Below, in pieces: positions 34,045-46,400 of a stretch of DNA of 64,000 bases. Both the position numbers and the translations under genes were made by a program. The stretch's first letter is position 1, and the number at the start of each line of letters is the position of its first letter. The stretch is from Chlamydomonas reinhardtii (lineage: Eukaryota > Chlorophyta > Chlorophyceae > Chlamydomonadales > Chlamydomonadaceae): the NCBI RefSeq assembly GCF_000002595.2, contig NC_057016.1:2248515-2312514 (forward strand), read 5' to 3'. The notes under the pieces were generated by a model, which saw only the letters and a list, made by a program, of their open reading frames with translations, made no database searches and was not told where the DNA came from.

Positions 34045-37000
34045 GTCCGGCTGCTCCTCCCCAGCCGCCGCCGCCACTGCCCTGGCGTACTCCCGTACAC
34101 CCCGTACCAGCGGCGGCGCCGCCACGCTCAGCAGCCGCCGCAGCGCGCCGCCAACCGCCGAGGCGGTTGTGAGGTCCAGCCGTACCGACCACAGGATGCC
34201 GTCGTACAGCCGTCCTGACGCCAGCAGCAGCGCCGTGAGCGCATTGGCCGCCGCCGCCGCCGCCGCCGCCGCTGCCGCCGGCTGCGCGTCTCCGTCTCCG
34301 TCTGCTGCTGCCGCCGCCGCCGAGCCGGCGGCCGCCGCCACCACCTCGCCCCAGGCCGCCACGTCCTGCGCCACCCACGCCACCAGAGCGGACAGCTGCC
34401 CTGTGAGCCGCCGGAGGGTCAACCAAGCGCCGCCGCGGCGTGTCATGTGTTGTGTGTTGTTATGTAACGCGTGTCCGCTCGTTGGTGCAAAGGTAATAGC
34501 CATGCACACCGTGCCGGCTTGTGTCATGCGGGGTCGTGTCTGTTCAGGTCTCGTCACGGGCAAGTACCGTATGGTATGCCGGCGTCAACCACGGGCGCCA
34601 CAATAATCCAACGCCCAGCGCACGTGTGCGGTAAGCACTCGTACCCGAGCCACACGCGCGCGCCTGCTCCCTCACCTGTGGGTGCCGCCGCCACCGCCTG
34701 CCGCACCGCCGCCACCACCTCTGGCCGCACCACCAGCAGCGCCGCCGCCTCCGCAGCCGCGCCTGCCGAGTCCCGCGACGCTGCCGCCGCCCCGCCCGTT
34801 GCATATGCGCCCTTTGCCTTTCCCTTTCCCTTGCCTGCCGCCGCGGCCCCAGTCACCGACGGCGCGCCAGCTGCCGCCGCCGCCCCTGCCCCGGGTCCCG
34901 CCAGTGCACGCAGGGCCGTGCCGAGCGACTCGAGCAGCGTGCTCAGCTGTCGAAGCTCCGAGAACGCCCGCACGCAGCGCTGCAGAACCGCCGCCGCGGC
35001 CGCCGCCGCCGCCTCCAGGCCCCCGGCGGCGCCAGCAGTACTGCCGCCGCTGCCGCTCCTGGCGGCGGCGGCGGCGGCGCCGTCGCTGTCGGCTGTGGTT
35101 GCAGTGCGCCACAGCAGCGACCATACGTCCTCCAGGTGCGGCGTGATCACCCTGTGTGTGGGCGAATACGTTACTGCAAGGATAACACGAGCAAGGGATT
35201 ACGACAAACATGCCACTGCTTGCCTGCCTCGTACACCTGCGTCTCCCACACGCCCCCACTAGTGCCCACACCTTGACGCTATTGTTTCCTCCCCAACTCC
35301 CTCAAACCGCCTCCCCAACCCCTGCTCCCACCTGTGCTCCAGGTCTAGCAGCGCCACCAGCGCCAGCGACGAGCCCAGCGCCAGACCGCCGCCGCCGCCG
35401 CCAGCCGCCGCCGCCGCCGCCGGGGCGCCTGCGGCCTCGGCGCGCACCTCCCCAAGCAGCGAGTGCGTCAGCGCCGCCAGCGCTGCCCGCTGCTCGCCGG
35501 ACACGTCTGCGGTGGGCCGGTAGGCGCCGGCAACCTGCATTGGAAAGCCAGCAGCGGCAGCACCATCGTCACCGCGCGCATGCCAGCATTGTCTGCGCCA
35601 TTATTGTCAGCGCCATTGTCAGCGCCATTATTGTCAGCGCCATTGTCAGCGCCACATCTTAGCCGTGTCATGTGGCACGCCCTCGCGTCCAAACACACCC
35701 TTATAGCATCCAGGCAACAGTACAAACGCCCCGGACGCCCTCGCAAACCAGCTTCGTATGTCAGTCACGGCTGTCTCGGCTACCTCGGCGGCAGCCTCAC
35801 CCGTCCGGTCGCCAACACGGCTCCAAGCGCCAGCCGCCGCACGCCTGCGCCCGCCGCGGCAGTAGCAGCCGCATCCGAGACTCCAGCCGCCTCACCCGCT
35901 GCTGCAGCCGCGGAATCAGCCGCCGCCGCCGCGGACAGCTTCCGCCTCTTCGCAGCCCGGCCACCGTCGCCGGCAGCGGCGGCGCCGCCAGGCGCCACAG
36001 CCGCCGCCGCCGCCGCTGCTGCAGCTGCTGTTGTTGCTACAGCCGGCGGCATCATAAGCATGTACGACAGAACCGCCATGCAATTGAACTCGGCTGTAGC
36101 AAGCGCCTTTTGTGACGGCGGCGCGCCCTCGCCGTCCTCGCCGCCCGCTGCCGCCGCCGTGGTCGTGTTACGGCCGCCGGCCTCCGCGCCGCGGCCTCCC
36201 GCGCCGCTGCTGTTGCCCGTCGCCGTCGCCGCCGCCGCCGAGTCGGCTGCCAGCGTCCGGCGCAGCCGCGCCGCCGCGCGGCAGAAGCTGCGCAGCAGCC
36301 ATGGCAGCCCGGCCACAACCATTCCGCCTGCGTCAGCATCGGCAGTAGCTGCACCGCCACCGCCACTAGCAGCAGCACCAGCAGTAGCACCAGCAGTGGC
36401 AGTGGCAGTAGCAGTAGCAGCCGGCCCGCCCGCCATGGCTGTAGCAAGCGTCGCCAGCAGCTGGCCGTGATAATTCCGGCCCACGGCGACGCCGAAGCCT
36501 GGCAGTGGCGCCGCCGCCGCCGCCCGCTCCTCCGGATCCTGCTGCGACTGCTGCGGCTGCTGCTGAGGTCGCTGCTGGGGCTTGGATGCGCGCGCCTGCG
36601 GCGCCTCGCCCGCGCCCTCCGCCTTGCCAGCAGCCGGCGGCGACGGGCCTTGCGCGAGCGTGGCGAACAGCTATAGGCGCAAGAGCGCAACAGGCATACG
36701 AATAAAAGATCGGACGAGCAAGGAGGAGCTTAATGACGGTGCTGGCGGAAACGCCACGATTACCCCGTAGCGACCTGGGTTAAAAGCGCCCACAGCCCCA
36801 CAGCCGTCACCTTACAGCCCCAGCCCCTGCCCCGCAGCCCGCCGGCCCCTCAACCCGCCGGCCCCTCACCTCCGCCAGAGGCCCCACGTGCGCGTCATTG
36901 AACAGCACCGCCGCCAGCAGCACCTCAGCCGCCCGCGACGCCTCTGCCAGTGCCCCAGCCGCCTCGGCCGCCACCGCCGCCGCCGCCGCCGCGGCCGAAG

Positions 37001-37098
37001 CCTCGCCTCCCGACCCGCCTTCCGACGCCGCGTGCGCCGCAGCCCCACCCTGCCCCTGGCCCTGCCCTGGCCCTGGCCCTTGCTCCGCACCCGCACCC

Positions 37099-37136
<38 letters not shown>

Positions 37137-38547
37137 CGGGCTGAGCACCAGGCGCAGTGCCGCGCCGCGGCCCTCGGGCGCCGCTAGCCGCAGCAGCGGC
37201 AGCAACAGGCCCGGCACGAAGGCCTGCCATACCTTCTTGGGGGCGGGGTGCGTGGCCACACAGGCGTGCGCGGCGCGCAGTGCGGCGGCGCACAGTCCCG
37301 CCCACCACGCCGCGCGCAGCTGCGCGCTTGAGCCCCGCGGCTGAAACCCATGCACCGTGCCTGCGCCCTTGCCCGGGTTTCCAGCTGCAACTGCGGCCGC
37401 TGCTGGCTCCGCTGTGAGCGCGGAGCGGCACTCCAGCAGCGCCGTCAGCAGCGCCGTGCACTGCTCCAGGGACGGCTGTAGCAGCGCCGGCTGTTGCTGC
37501 TGCTGCTCTCCCAGCCCGTGGACCTCGTGGCCTGCATAGCCATGGCTGTAGCCGTGGCTATGGCGGCCGCTGCTGCCGGTCGCCCCACCTGGCCCCAACC
37601 CCAGCCCCTGGCCCAGCAGCCGCGCAAGGCAGCTGCGCAACTCCCCCAGCAGCTCCACAACCAGGTCCCCTAGGCCGCCACAAGTGCCACTGCCAGCAGT
37701 CGCAGCTGCTGCTACAGCCGCCGCGGCCACGCGGATGCACTGCGCCGCCGCCGGCAGTAGCGTGCCGGGCAGGGGCGGGCCCCCGGAGAGCGACACGCGT
37801 AGGAAGCTGTGGCTGCCGTGCCCCGGGTTTGCAGGCTGAGCGAGATGTAGCCCGACGATGGCGCTGTCAAAAGGCGGAGATAGCGGCGGCAGGAGCAGCA
37901 GCACCCGCAGCAGCCGCCATGAGGAGAGCGAGGCCTGGAGGAATGCCGCAGCCGCCGTGCCCTGCGCTCCCGCCACCGCAGCTGCTCCTGCTCCTGCGGC
38001 TGCGCCTGCGCCTGCCGGCCCCTTCCCTTTGGCAGCCGATGCTGGTGCTGCAGGTGTTTTGTTTGCTGCTGCAGTTGCGGCTGCTGCCGCTGATGTTGCT
38101 GGCGGCTTGAGTTTGAGGATGGCGCCCACCGCCCAGTCCAGCACTGCGCGGTGATAGTGCACCAGCACCTGCACCGGCACAGTCTGAGCTGCCGCTGAAC
38201 CGTGCTGGTGCGCCGCCTGGCCTGCATTTGCATTTGTCGTCAACACAGATCCAGACGGCGCTGTGGACAGCAGCTGGCGCGCGACGCTGGCTGCGAGCTC
38301 CAGCTTGCTGCGGGGGAAGTGGCAGGGGTAACACAGGTCGTGAACGCGTGCGGCAGTGGGCACTGTCACAGTGCCCCAGTGCAAGTTTCAGGACATTAGG
38401 GCGCTTGCTCAAAATAACAAGCGGTCATGTTGTTAGGAGACTGCTCCGCGGGGCTTGCCTTGCTTCGCCCGCCGTCGGAGCGCCCAATTGTCGGATGAGC
38501 GCCGATAGCGGCTGCACAGGCGTTGCTTCATCCATGTCGGCATCCAT
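28770..38547 (-). CDS. URB2: URB2/NPA2-family nucleolar ribosome-biogenesis protein
   Basis: Yeast Urb2/Npa2 works with Npa1, Dbp6, Nop8 and Rsa3 in early 60S assembly and 27S pre-rRNA processing. Exons in coding order: 38547-38459, 38307-36870, 36670-35801, 35534-35332, 35151-34676, 34400-30860, 30721-30626, 30415-30229, 30080-28770; phases agree and give 2736 aa. The C-terminal exon resembles the Urb2/Npa2 C-terminal domain: AAVTALRCLQSVLAREVTFR, KYAPHLLADYISYAA, HGALRQGAYGLLGCLGPLQM, and the closing LRKEYDTSFKYTGKV. The rest is alpha-helical, HEAT-like and swollen by Ala/Gly/Gln runs (plant homologues are about 2000 aa). The first exon (MDADMDEATPVQPLSALIRQ) would use a GC donor (AG|GCAAGC); otherwise an ATG at 38384 opens the second exon directly. 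The last intron boundary (30080) was chosen for phase. The family call rests on the C-terminus and is from memory of the domain. Confidence 0.72.
35598..35655. repeat. (CATTATTGTCAGCGC)n short tandem repeat in URB2 intron 3
   Basis: Four to five alternating units of CATTATTGTCAGCGC and CATTGTCAGCGC lie in the intron between exons 36670-35801 and 35534-35332. Confidence 0.8.
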
Positions 38548-39382
38548 TGGCATTAAGTTCTACGAGTAGACCTACACCGAGCGAAACGCCATGACGGCTT
38601 GGCACAGCAAACTAGAAAACAACTGAGCTTTTCCAATGTATGAAGTCATTCAAGTTGCATATGTATCAATAGCTATGCTTCGCACAAACAAGGTCAACAA
38701 AGCACGCTCGTCACAAGTTAGTTCTGCATCCAGCGACGTCATCGTTGATATTCATACTTGGTTGCTTAGCAGTTGAACATATTAGCATATTTAATGTTAG
38801 TTTGGAAGGCACATCGGCACTGGGGCCCGGGGGAGACACAACATGTGAGGGAGGGTGAGGGGTAAGGCAACAAAGGGCTGCGGCTAGGGAAGAGCGTGTC
38901 ATCAGCCACCAAAGGCATGCCATCAGCGTGCAAGCTCTGTCACCGGTCGTACAATAGCTGGCCCGTCGTTGGCGCCTCGCGTCTTGGCGGCCCCCCCAGA
39001 CGTGCCAACTGCATCGTCGCGGGCGTGTGCACTCGTGCCTCATTCCAAACAGTGTGTATAAGCGAATTCCTTGGATACTCAAATGACTCGACCTTAAAAC
39101 GTAAATCTTTCAACCCTTCGCTTTCAACCCTTCGGTTGTGCTGTGCAGCAACATCTTTGACGGTTTCCTTGCAACTGCACGGACCAGTCTGAACCATGGC
39201 CAGATGTTAAAATGCATATATGCTTGTAGTACAACTTGTAGCATAAAGCTCATCGTCGGGCGAGAGGACGGCGGTCAATCATTCAATACACGTCGCGGTC
39301 GCGGGCCTGTTGCAGGACAGGGACGACAGGCCCACCACATGTACTGAAACTCATCTGCTCTACTGAGAGAAAGTATTAAGGC
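38548..39382. promoter_or_regulatory. Divergent promoter region between URB2 and CEP78-like gene
   Basis: 835 bp between two start codons facing away from each other, noticeably AT-richer than the flanking genes (for example 38580-38790 and 39050-39260). It must hold both promoters. No TATA box is confidently placed. Confidence 0.42.
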
Positions 39383-40389
39383 ATGCTGGGCTCCCGCCTC
39401 GGCACGGGCCCTCCGCCCCCTCCGTCCTCGACCATTGAGGACGTCGAGCGGAAGCTGAACAGGAGTAGCGAAGTGGAGGTAAGCTGCTTGGTGGCCTATA
39501 GCGACGGCTTAAGCGACGCCTGCTAGCAGCGAAACTGGCCTTGCCGTTGACTACGCGTGCCATGCCCCTTCGCTGCGGCTGTCTACGCCCCCCCCCCCGC
39601 TTCCTCGCAGATAAACGTGAGCCTCATGGGCCGCGACGAGCTCATCGCACTTGGAAAAAAGCTTGTGGTCATGGCTCCCAAAATCACATCCCTCAAGATC
39701 CTCTGTGTGCCAAAGTGAGTGCCACAGCACCTCGCCTTTCCCACACCCGCTCGGGCCGGGTGCCTCGACCGGGTCTGGCGCTTGCTCGTTCCTCCACCGC
39801 GGGCTAGCGCTCAGCCATCCTCCCTCGACCACCCCTTGCCGTGACCTCTCGGGGCCCGTGCTCCGCTACCCCATCTGCTCACTCGGCCACACCGCGCCCC
39901 GCCTCCCTCCCTTGCTCGCAGGGGCGTCCCGTGGTCGACCTACCACTACAGCCACATGCAGGACCGGCGCTCGCACCAGCAGCTCGTGTTCGCCACGCCC
40001 GAACACAAAACAGCGGTCAAGGTGGCGTCCGCAAACGTGCAGCACCACCTGTAGGTGCAATGGTGCATGCCCCACCAGGAGGTTACAGGAGGATGGGGAG
40101 GTGGGGGTGGAGCCGGGGCCGCAGACAGGATGCGCAGCAGGGGCTTGCATGGGCTAGGCCATTGCTAGGGAGAAGCCGGCGGGTGGCTTGTGTGTCGTAC
40201 CAACATGCTACGTGCTGGGTCAGCTAGCTCGCCCGGACGTCAGGACGGCTTTGACAGCATCCTGACTCGCCATGTTGTGCGCATGGACCGCCCGCTGCAG
40301 GGTGCGCATCGGCTTCTACAAGGCCATATGCACGGTGCTGCGGAGGGCGCCCATCCAGGAGCTGGTGCTGGGCCTGGTGGGTGCTGGGC

Positions 40390-40454
<65 letters not shown>

Positions 40455-43400
40455 AAGAGCACAAGGAAAACATATGTGTGTGTGTGTGTAAATTCCAGCC
40501 CAAGCCTATACCAAACCTGGGGGTGACGTACCTGTTCATGGAGGATGGAGTGATTCAACCGGGGGGAGGGGGCAGTGAAATTTAGCAGTGTGGGGTGGTA
40601 GGGCGTGATGCCGGCAAGTCATGGCGGCAGCACTGCACGCTGGGAAGGGGGCAGCTGCCGGCCGCCTTGGCGCCGCAACCATCTCACCCGACGCGGCCCA
40701 CCCGCCCGGTCCCTGCCGCCCCCCCTCGCCCTGGTTACCCGCAGCGCTTCAGCGAGAGCGGCTATGTGATGCTGGGCGAGGCGCTGGCCGCCAGCAAGAC
40801 CCTGAGGCGCCTGAGCTTCGCCGGCAGCCACATGGGGCTGCAGCGACTGGAGGTGGGGTGGGTGGAGAGGGCGGGTGGGTGGGGTAGGTGGATGGGGCCG
40901 TGAAAACTGGAGGCGCCTGCAGCAGCAGCAGTAGCGGCAGCAGCAGCAGCAGTAGCGGCAGCAGCAGCAGGGTGGCGTGGGGGTGGAGGGAGGGCGCCAG
41001 GATAGTGCGGCCTGGAGCTGGAGGCGCATGCAGTGGCGGTGGCAGTGGCAGCTGGTCGGGGCAAGGGAGCTCATGGCAGGGCTGGGAGGCGGGTGATGGT
41101 GAGTGATGGATGGCAGGTGAGAAGCAGGCCGGCGTGGGGTCACGGCAGCACGAGTCCGCAAGCGCGCGCGACCTGAAGTCGGATTGGACACGGAACGCTT
41201 GGCAGGCAATGCTGCCGCCCGCTTGCGTGTCTGCACTGGCCCCCCCCCATCCCGCCTCGCCCCGTCCATCTGCCTGCCTGCCCCGCTCCTACCGGCCTGC
41301 CTGCCTGCCTGCCTTCCTGCCTCGCACGCCTTTCCTGCCCCGCACCTGCCCCGCACCCGCCCTGCCCCGCACCTGCCACCTCCGCAGTGGCTGAAGCCTG
41401 GCCTGACCGCCAACAACTCGCTGGAGGAGCTGGACCTCACCGCGTGCGGCCTGGGCGACGTGGCGGCGCAGTGCGTGGCGGCAATCATAAAGGTGGGCAG
41501 TGGAGGGTGGTACAGGTGTGTGTGTGTGGGGGGGGAGGTGTAGATGCTAGCCCAAACCCCGAAACCGAATCCAAAGCAAAAGAGCGAGGGGGTGGGGAAC
41601 GGGTTGGCAAGGTGGGGCGGGGCGGGGCGGGGCGAGGAACTAAGGACCCAGGCGGGCAGTTGCGGGGGCGGGCGGGCCAGGATCTGCTGCAGCTCCGCAA
41701 CACCGTCACGGTGCACAGCGGGGCGGTACAGCGTGTCGGCATGTGTAAAAGCTGGAGCCACCCTGCAACCATCACCAGCAACAGTGCTGCACCCCACCCC
41801 CACTCACCCCTCACCCTGCTCCGCTCAGACCCCGCTACACCTGCTGTCTACTTCGCCAAACTTCTTTGTAACGATCCTTGCCCCCCCCCCGCCCCCGTCC
41901 CCCGCAGTTCCACGCCGACCGGCGGCAGTCCCTGGTGTTTGATGAGCAGCTGCGGCTGTACCCGGACGCCTCCGGCCTGGTGCCACAGCACGCCGCACAC
42001 CTGGCCTTCGCCGGCCAGCTGCGCGCCATCGCCGCCTCCGTGGACGAGCGCTGCGGCGGGCTGCTGCACCTGGAGCTGGCGGAGAACAAGGTGGGCGCGG
42101 CAATGTGTGAATGTGTGTAGAAGAGCACAAGGGAACCATTGCTAAAAGACAGTGAATGTGTGTGTATGTAAGGTTATAGATACCAGGCCAAATCAAACCG
42201 AACCCAATGCAAAAGAGCGAGGAGAAAGGGGGGGAGGGTAGCTCATGCCGACCAACCCAAGAAAGTGGTCCGTGGGGGTTTGGGTGGAGGGTGGGTGGAT
42301 GGGTGGGTGAGTGTGCTGAAGGGAGGGAAATGGACGTGAAGAAGCAAAGAGGGAGAAACCGTCGGGAGGCCAGTTTGGGGGACTGCTGCATCGCCGAGTG
42401 CGACCCGGCACCGCCGCTGGCACGGCTGGTGGTAGCCGCCGCCAGAAGTGCATCATAAGTTCATAACTGCCGCGTACCTCCTCCGACACCTCCTCCGACA
42501 CCTCCTCGCTCACCTCCTTCGCCGCGCCTCACTTTGCCAAATCCCGCATGTCGGGCCCTGCCAGATGACGGACCGCTGCGCCCGCTTCCTGCGCGCCGCG
42601 CTGTCCTACGACCGCCGCCTCATCTTCCTCAGCCTGCGCGGCAACAAGCTATCGGCAGATGCCGAGGCCGAGGTGCGGCAATACCGTACGCACGCGTGTC
42701 TACCGCGATGTCCTCTGAACCGCACCGCGCGTCCTGCCGTGTGCCGTGCTTGTCCCGCACGCCCCGCAATTCGCTGCTGTACCGAATAATAATGTAGCTA
42801 CCGTAGTATGTTGTGCCACACGGATGTGCCACTCCTGGCACTTCCTGCATCTTACGCATGTGTGCTCGATTGCACATCTCCTTCCTCAGTTTATCTCGCT
42901 GATGAAGGAGCACCAGGCGCTGCTGCGAGTGGACCTGCGGCAGAACGCCGACCCGCAGCTGGGCATACTCAAGGTGTGGGTGGGATTTTGTGTGTGTGCG
43001 TGTGCGTGAGTGGCTGTGTGCGTGTGTACATGTGCGTGTGTACGTGTGCGTGTGTGCGTGCGTGTATGTGTGTGTGTGCAGGGTTGTGCAGAGCTGTGGG
43101 GCCGGCATGATGCTGACAAGGGACAGAACAGAGCGCCTCCACCTGGTCAACTGCAAATCACATTAAACCCTGCCTACACCATCAACCGCGCCGTCGCGCC
43201 CACTCTGCAGCTGAAGCGGCGCGTGGCGCCGCGCATCTTCTCGGCTGCCCTGGGCTTCCAGCCCAACCCGCTGGCGCCGCTGCCCGGCTCGCCTGCGCTC
43301 ACGGAGACCAGCATGCCGCTGTGGGCGCTGAGAGATGTGGGTCAGAGGGCCCTGAACTGGGGCTGGCTGGGGTGGGCTGCGGCTGGGGCTGGCTGGGGCT

Positions 43401-46400
43401 GGGGCTGGACTGGGCCTTGCGTTGCTTGGGTGCAACCGCAACCGACAGGCTGGGTGCACCAGGGTCATCGGTGCAGGCAACGTTGGTCCATGCTGCTGCA
43501 ATCTTATATATCGTACCATGTCACATAGTATCATACCGTATTACTGAACTGAAAAATGCCCGGCCGCCGTAACGCGCAGGAGCTGCCCCAGTCACTGGGT
43601 CCCACGCCCATGGCCAGCCCCATGGCCCGGCCAGGTGGCGGCCGGCCCGCCTACCTGCCCACCTTCGGGGGCGCAGGCGCCGGTGCCGGGGGCACGGCAG
43701 GCGGCGCCAGTGGTGGTGGCGGTGGCGGTGTGGGGCCTGGCTACGCGCCCGGCTCGCCTAGCCGCATGTCCGCCGTCAGCTGGGGTGACGCCCACTTACT
43801 GACGCGAGGGTGAGCCCTCGGCGCTGAGGGCGGGAGGGCGCGGGTGTTCCTTACCCGGGCATGGGCGGTTGATGGTAGCCGCTGCAGCGTTGCCGTCTAG
43901 CTGCTGAGCAGATGAACAATAAAGAGCACAAGGAAGAACAGTACGCGCAGGACAGTTAGTGCGATGCTGTGTCACGGCCAGTGACCAGTGTGTGCCATGC
44001 CGCGTGTTGGTGCAGGTCGCCGCGTCAAACCCTGCTGGCCGCCAGGCAGGCTGCCGTGGATGCCGGCGCGGGCGGTCAGCACCCCATCAGCCCCACAGTG
44101 CCGGGCTCCTCCGGGGCGCCCCAGGGCTACGGCGCCGCCAGCGGTGCCGGCACCGACCGGCAGCAGCAACAACAGCAGCAACAGCAGCAGCAGGTGCAAC
44201 AGCAGCAGCAGGTGCAGCGGCAGCAGGACGCGACGGAGGCGGCGCGCCGCCGCGCCGCGTCGGCAGGGCAGAACGCCGCCCTGGCTTACGACGACGGCGG
44301 CGCGGGCGTGGAGGGGGCGGGTGCGGACGAGGACGGGTTGATAGAGGAGGGGGTACGGCAGCGCAGCCTGTCCGCACCCGTGTCGCCTCTGCCGCGGGGG
44401 GAGGCGAACTGGTACGGCGGGGCTGCACAGGGCGGCGGCGGCGCTGGTGTCGGACCCAGAGGGACTGGTGCACGCACGCCTGACATGTTTGGCGGCGCCA
44501 GCCCTCGCAGCGCGCCGGCGGCGTCGCCCCGCGGCGGCGCCGCCGATGGCAGCGGGGTGCGTGACTTGGGCCGCGTCCCGACCTTTTCTGTGCATGACAA
44601 CGTTGCGGACGGTGGAGACGAGCAAGGGCAAGGCTTGCCACAGCAGCAGCAGGAGCAGCAGCAGCAGGCGGGGCAAGTGGGGTGGATGGCGCCGCGAGAG
44701 GCATCACTGGCAGGGAACGTGCCGCTCGGCCTGGACCCAAACCAGCTCTTCGCGCAGGGTCAGGGTCAGGGGCGGGGCCCGGGCGGCGCTGGCGGCGGCA
44801 GCGGAGGTGGCCTGTTCCCGGAGCGTCACGAAACCACGTTGTCCGGCTGGGATGACGGCACGGGCGCAGGCGCCGGCGCCGACTCGGGCGGCGGCGCCCC
44901 GCCCATTGCCGGCGCGCTGGTGGCGGCGGCGGCCAATGCGCGGGGCGCGGGTCCACCTCAAAGCGGTGCGGGCGGCGCGCACTACGGGGACGGGGCTGGC
45001 CTGGCCGCGGGCCCCCACGTCTGGCCCATGCTGACGCTGGCATCCATGCTGCCGCCACACGCCTCCGCCACGGCGAGGCTGGAGCACGCGCTGGATAAGG
45101 CGGCGGCCACGATGGCGGTGGCGGCGGGGCAGGCGGCGCTGCAGGTGCCGCTGCCGGGCATGCCCGGAGCGGCGCAACACCAGCTGCAGCAGCTGGCGAT
45201 GCAGCAGCAGCAGCAGCTGGGGCAGCAGCAGCAGCAGCTGGGGCAGACGTCGGTTCCGGCGGGCTCCATCCCCACGCAGTCACAACTACTGCTGCAGCGC
45301 CAACACCAAGCCTCATCACCACCGCAGCAGTACCAGCAGCAGCAGTACCAACAGCAGCCGTACCAACAGCAGCAGTACCAACAGCAGCAGTACCAGCAGC
45401 AGCAGTACCAACAGCAGCAGTACCAGCAGCAAAAGGACCAGCAGCAGCAACAACAAACGCTGCAGCAGGCCGGGCAGGTGCCGCAGCTGCTGAGTCGGGG
45501 CCCCACCGCCATGTCGCCGCCGTCAGTGGCACACCACGGCGCGCTGTATGCCCAGGCAGCCGGTGCCAGGACCGCCACGCCGCCGCGGGAGCCGCCCGGG
45601 TATGGCGGCTTCCCGGGTCCCGGTGCCTCAGCCGGCGGAGCGGCACATCCTGCGTGGCGCGCTGAGCCTCCGGTGGCCACGGCGCTCCCGCCCTTTGGGG
45701 GCCGCAGCGGCGGCGTGCCACTGGCCTTCGGGTTCTCGGCGCGGCAGCCCTTCCCTGCGGCTGAGCCGCACCCGCAGGTCATGGTCCGGCCGGCCCAGGC
45801 GCCGCCGTCTCCCTCAGCAGCAGTAGTGCTGCGCGCGGCGGCTGCCGCCGCAGCGGCAGGGCATCCAGGAGGAGGGCTAGCCCTCGCGGCGTCGCCGCCA
45901 CGCTCCGTCGCGGCCGCCACGGCAGCGCTGGAGCTGGAACGCCTTCGGCACCAGCAGCAGCTGCTGCAACAGCAGCTGCAACAGTATCAGCAGCAGCAGC
46001 GGGGGTCGGCGGGTGGGGCGCCTGCGGAGGTGCGCGACGCGGCGCGGCAGGTTGCGTTCCTGTCCATGCTGCACCGGGAGGGTGCGGCGGCGTCACCTAG
46101 CCAGCTGCAGGTGAGGGCGCTGAGCAGCAGTGCGTGAAAGCAGGGGCAGAGCTAGTAACCAGCCATGTGGGCGGCAAATTGGGTTGTACAGCAACCGCGC
46201 ACGAGCCGTACGGGCCTCATTCTGCAAAGGGCTGCTTCTGGAGCTGAAAGCGCAGGACGAGCAGTACCGGTACGGCATACCGTACTGGTGCGGTATGAAC
46301 ACGTGTCATGTGCCTTGCCTGCCCTTGTGCCGCTGCGCCGCGCAGGGCGGCTACAACTACCTCTTCACCGGGCCCGCGCCAGGCCAAGCGCAGCATCAGA

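Noticed and set aside
31013-35146. Many long plus-strand Ala/Arg/Pro frames across the URB2 locus
   Set aside because: They are antisense shadows of the minus-strand URB2 exons, which join in phase and end in the family C-terminus.
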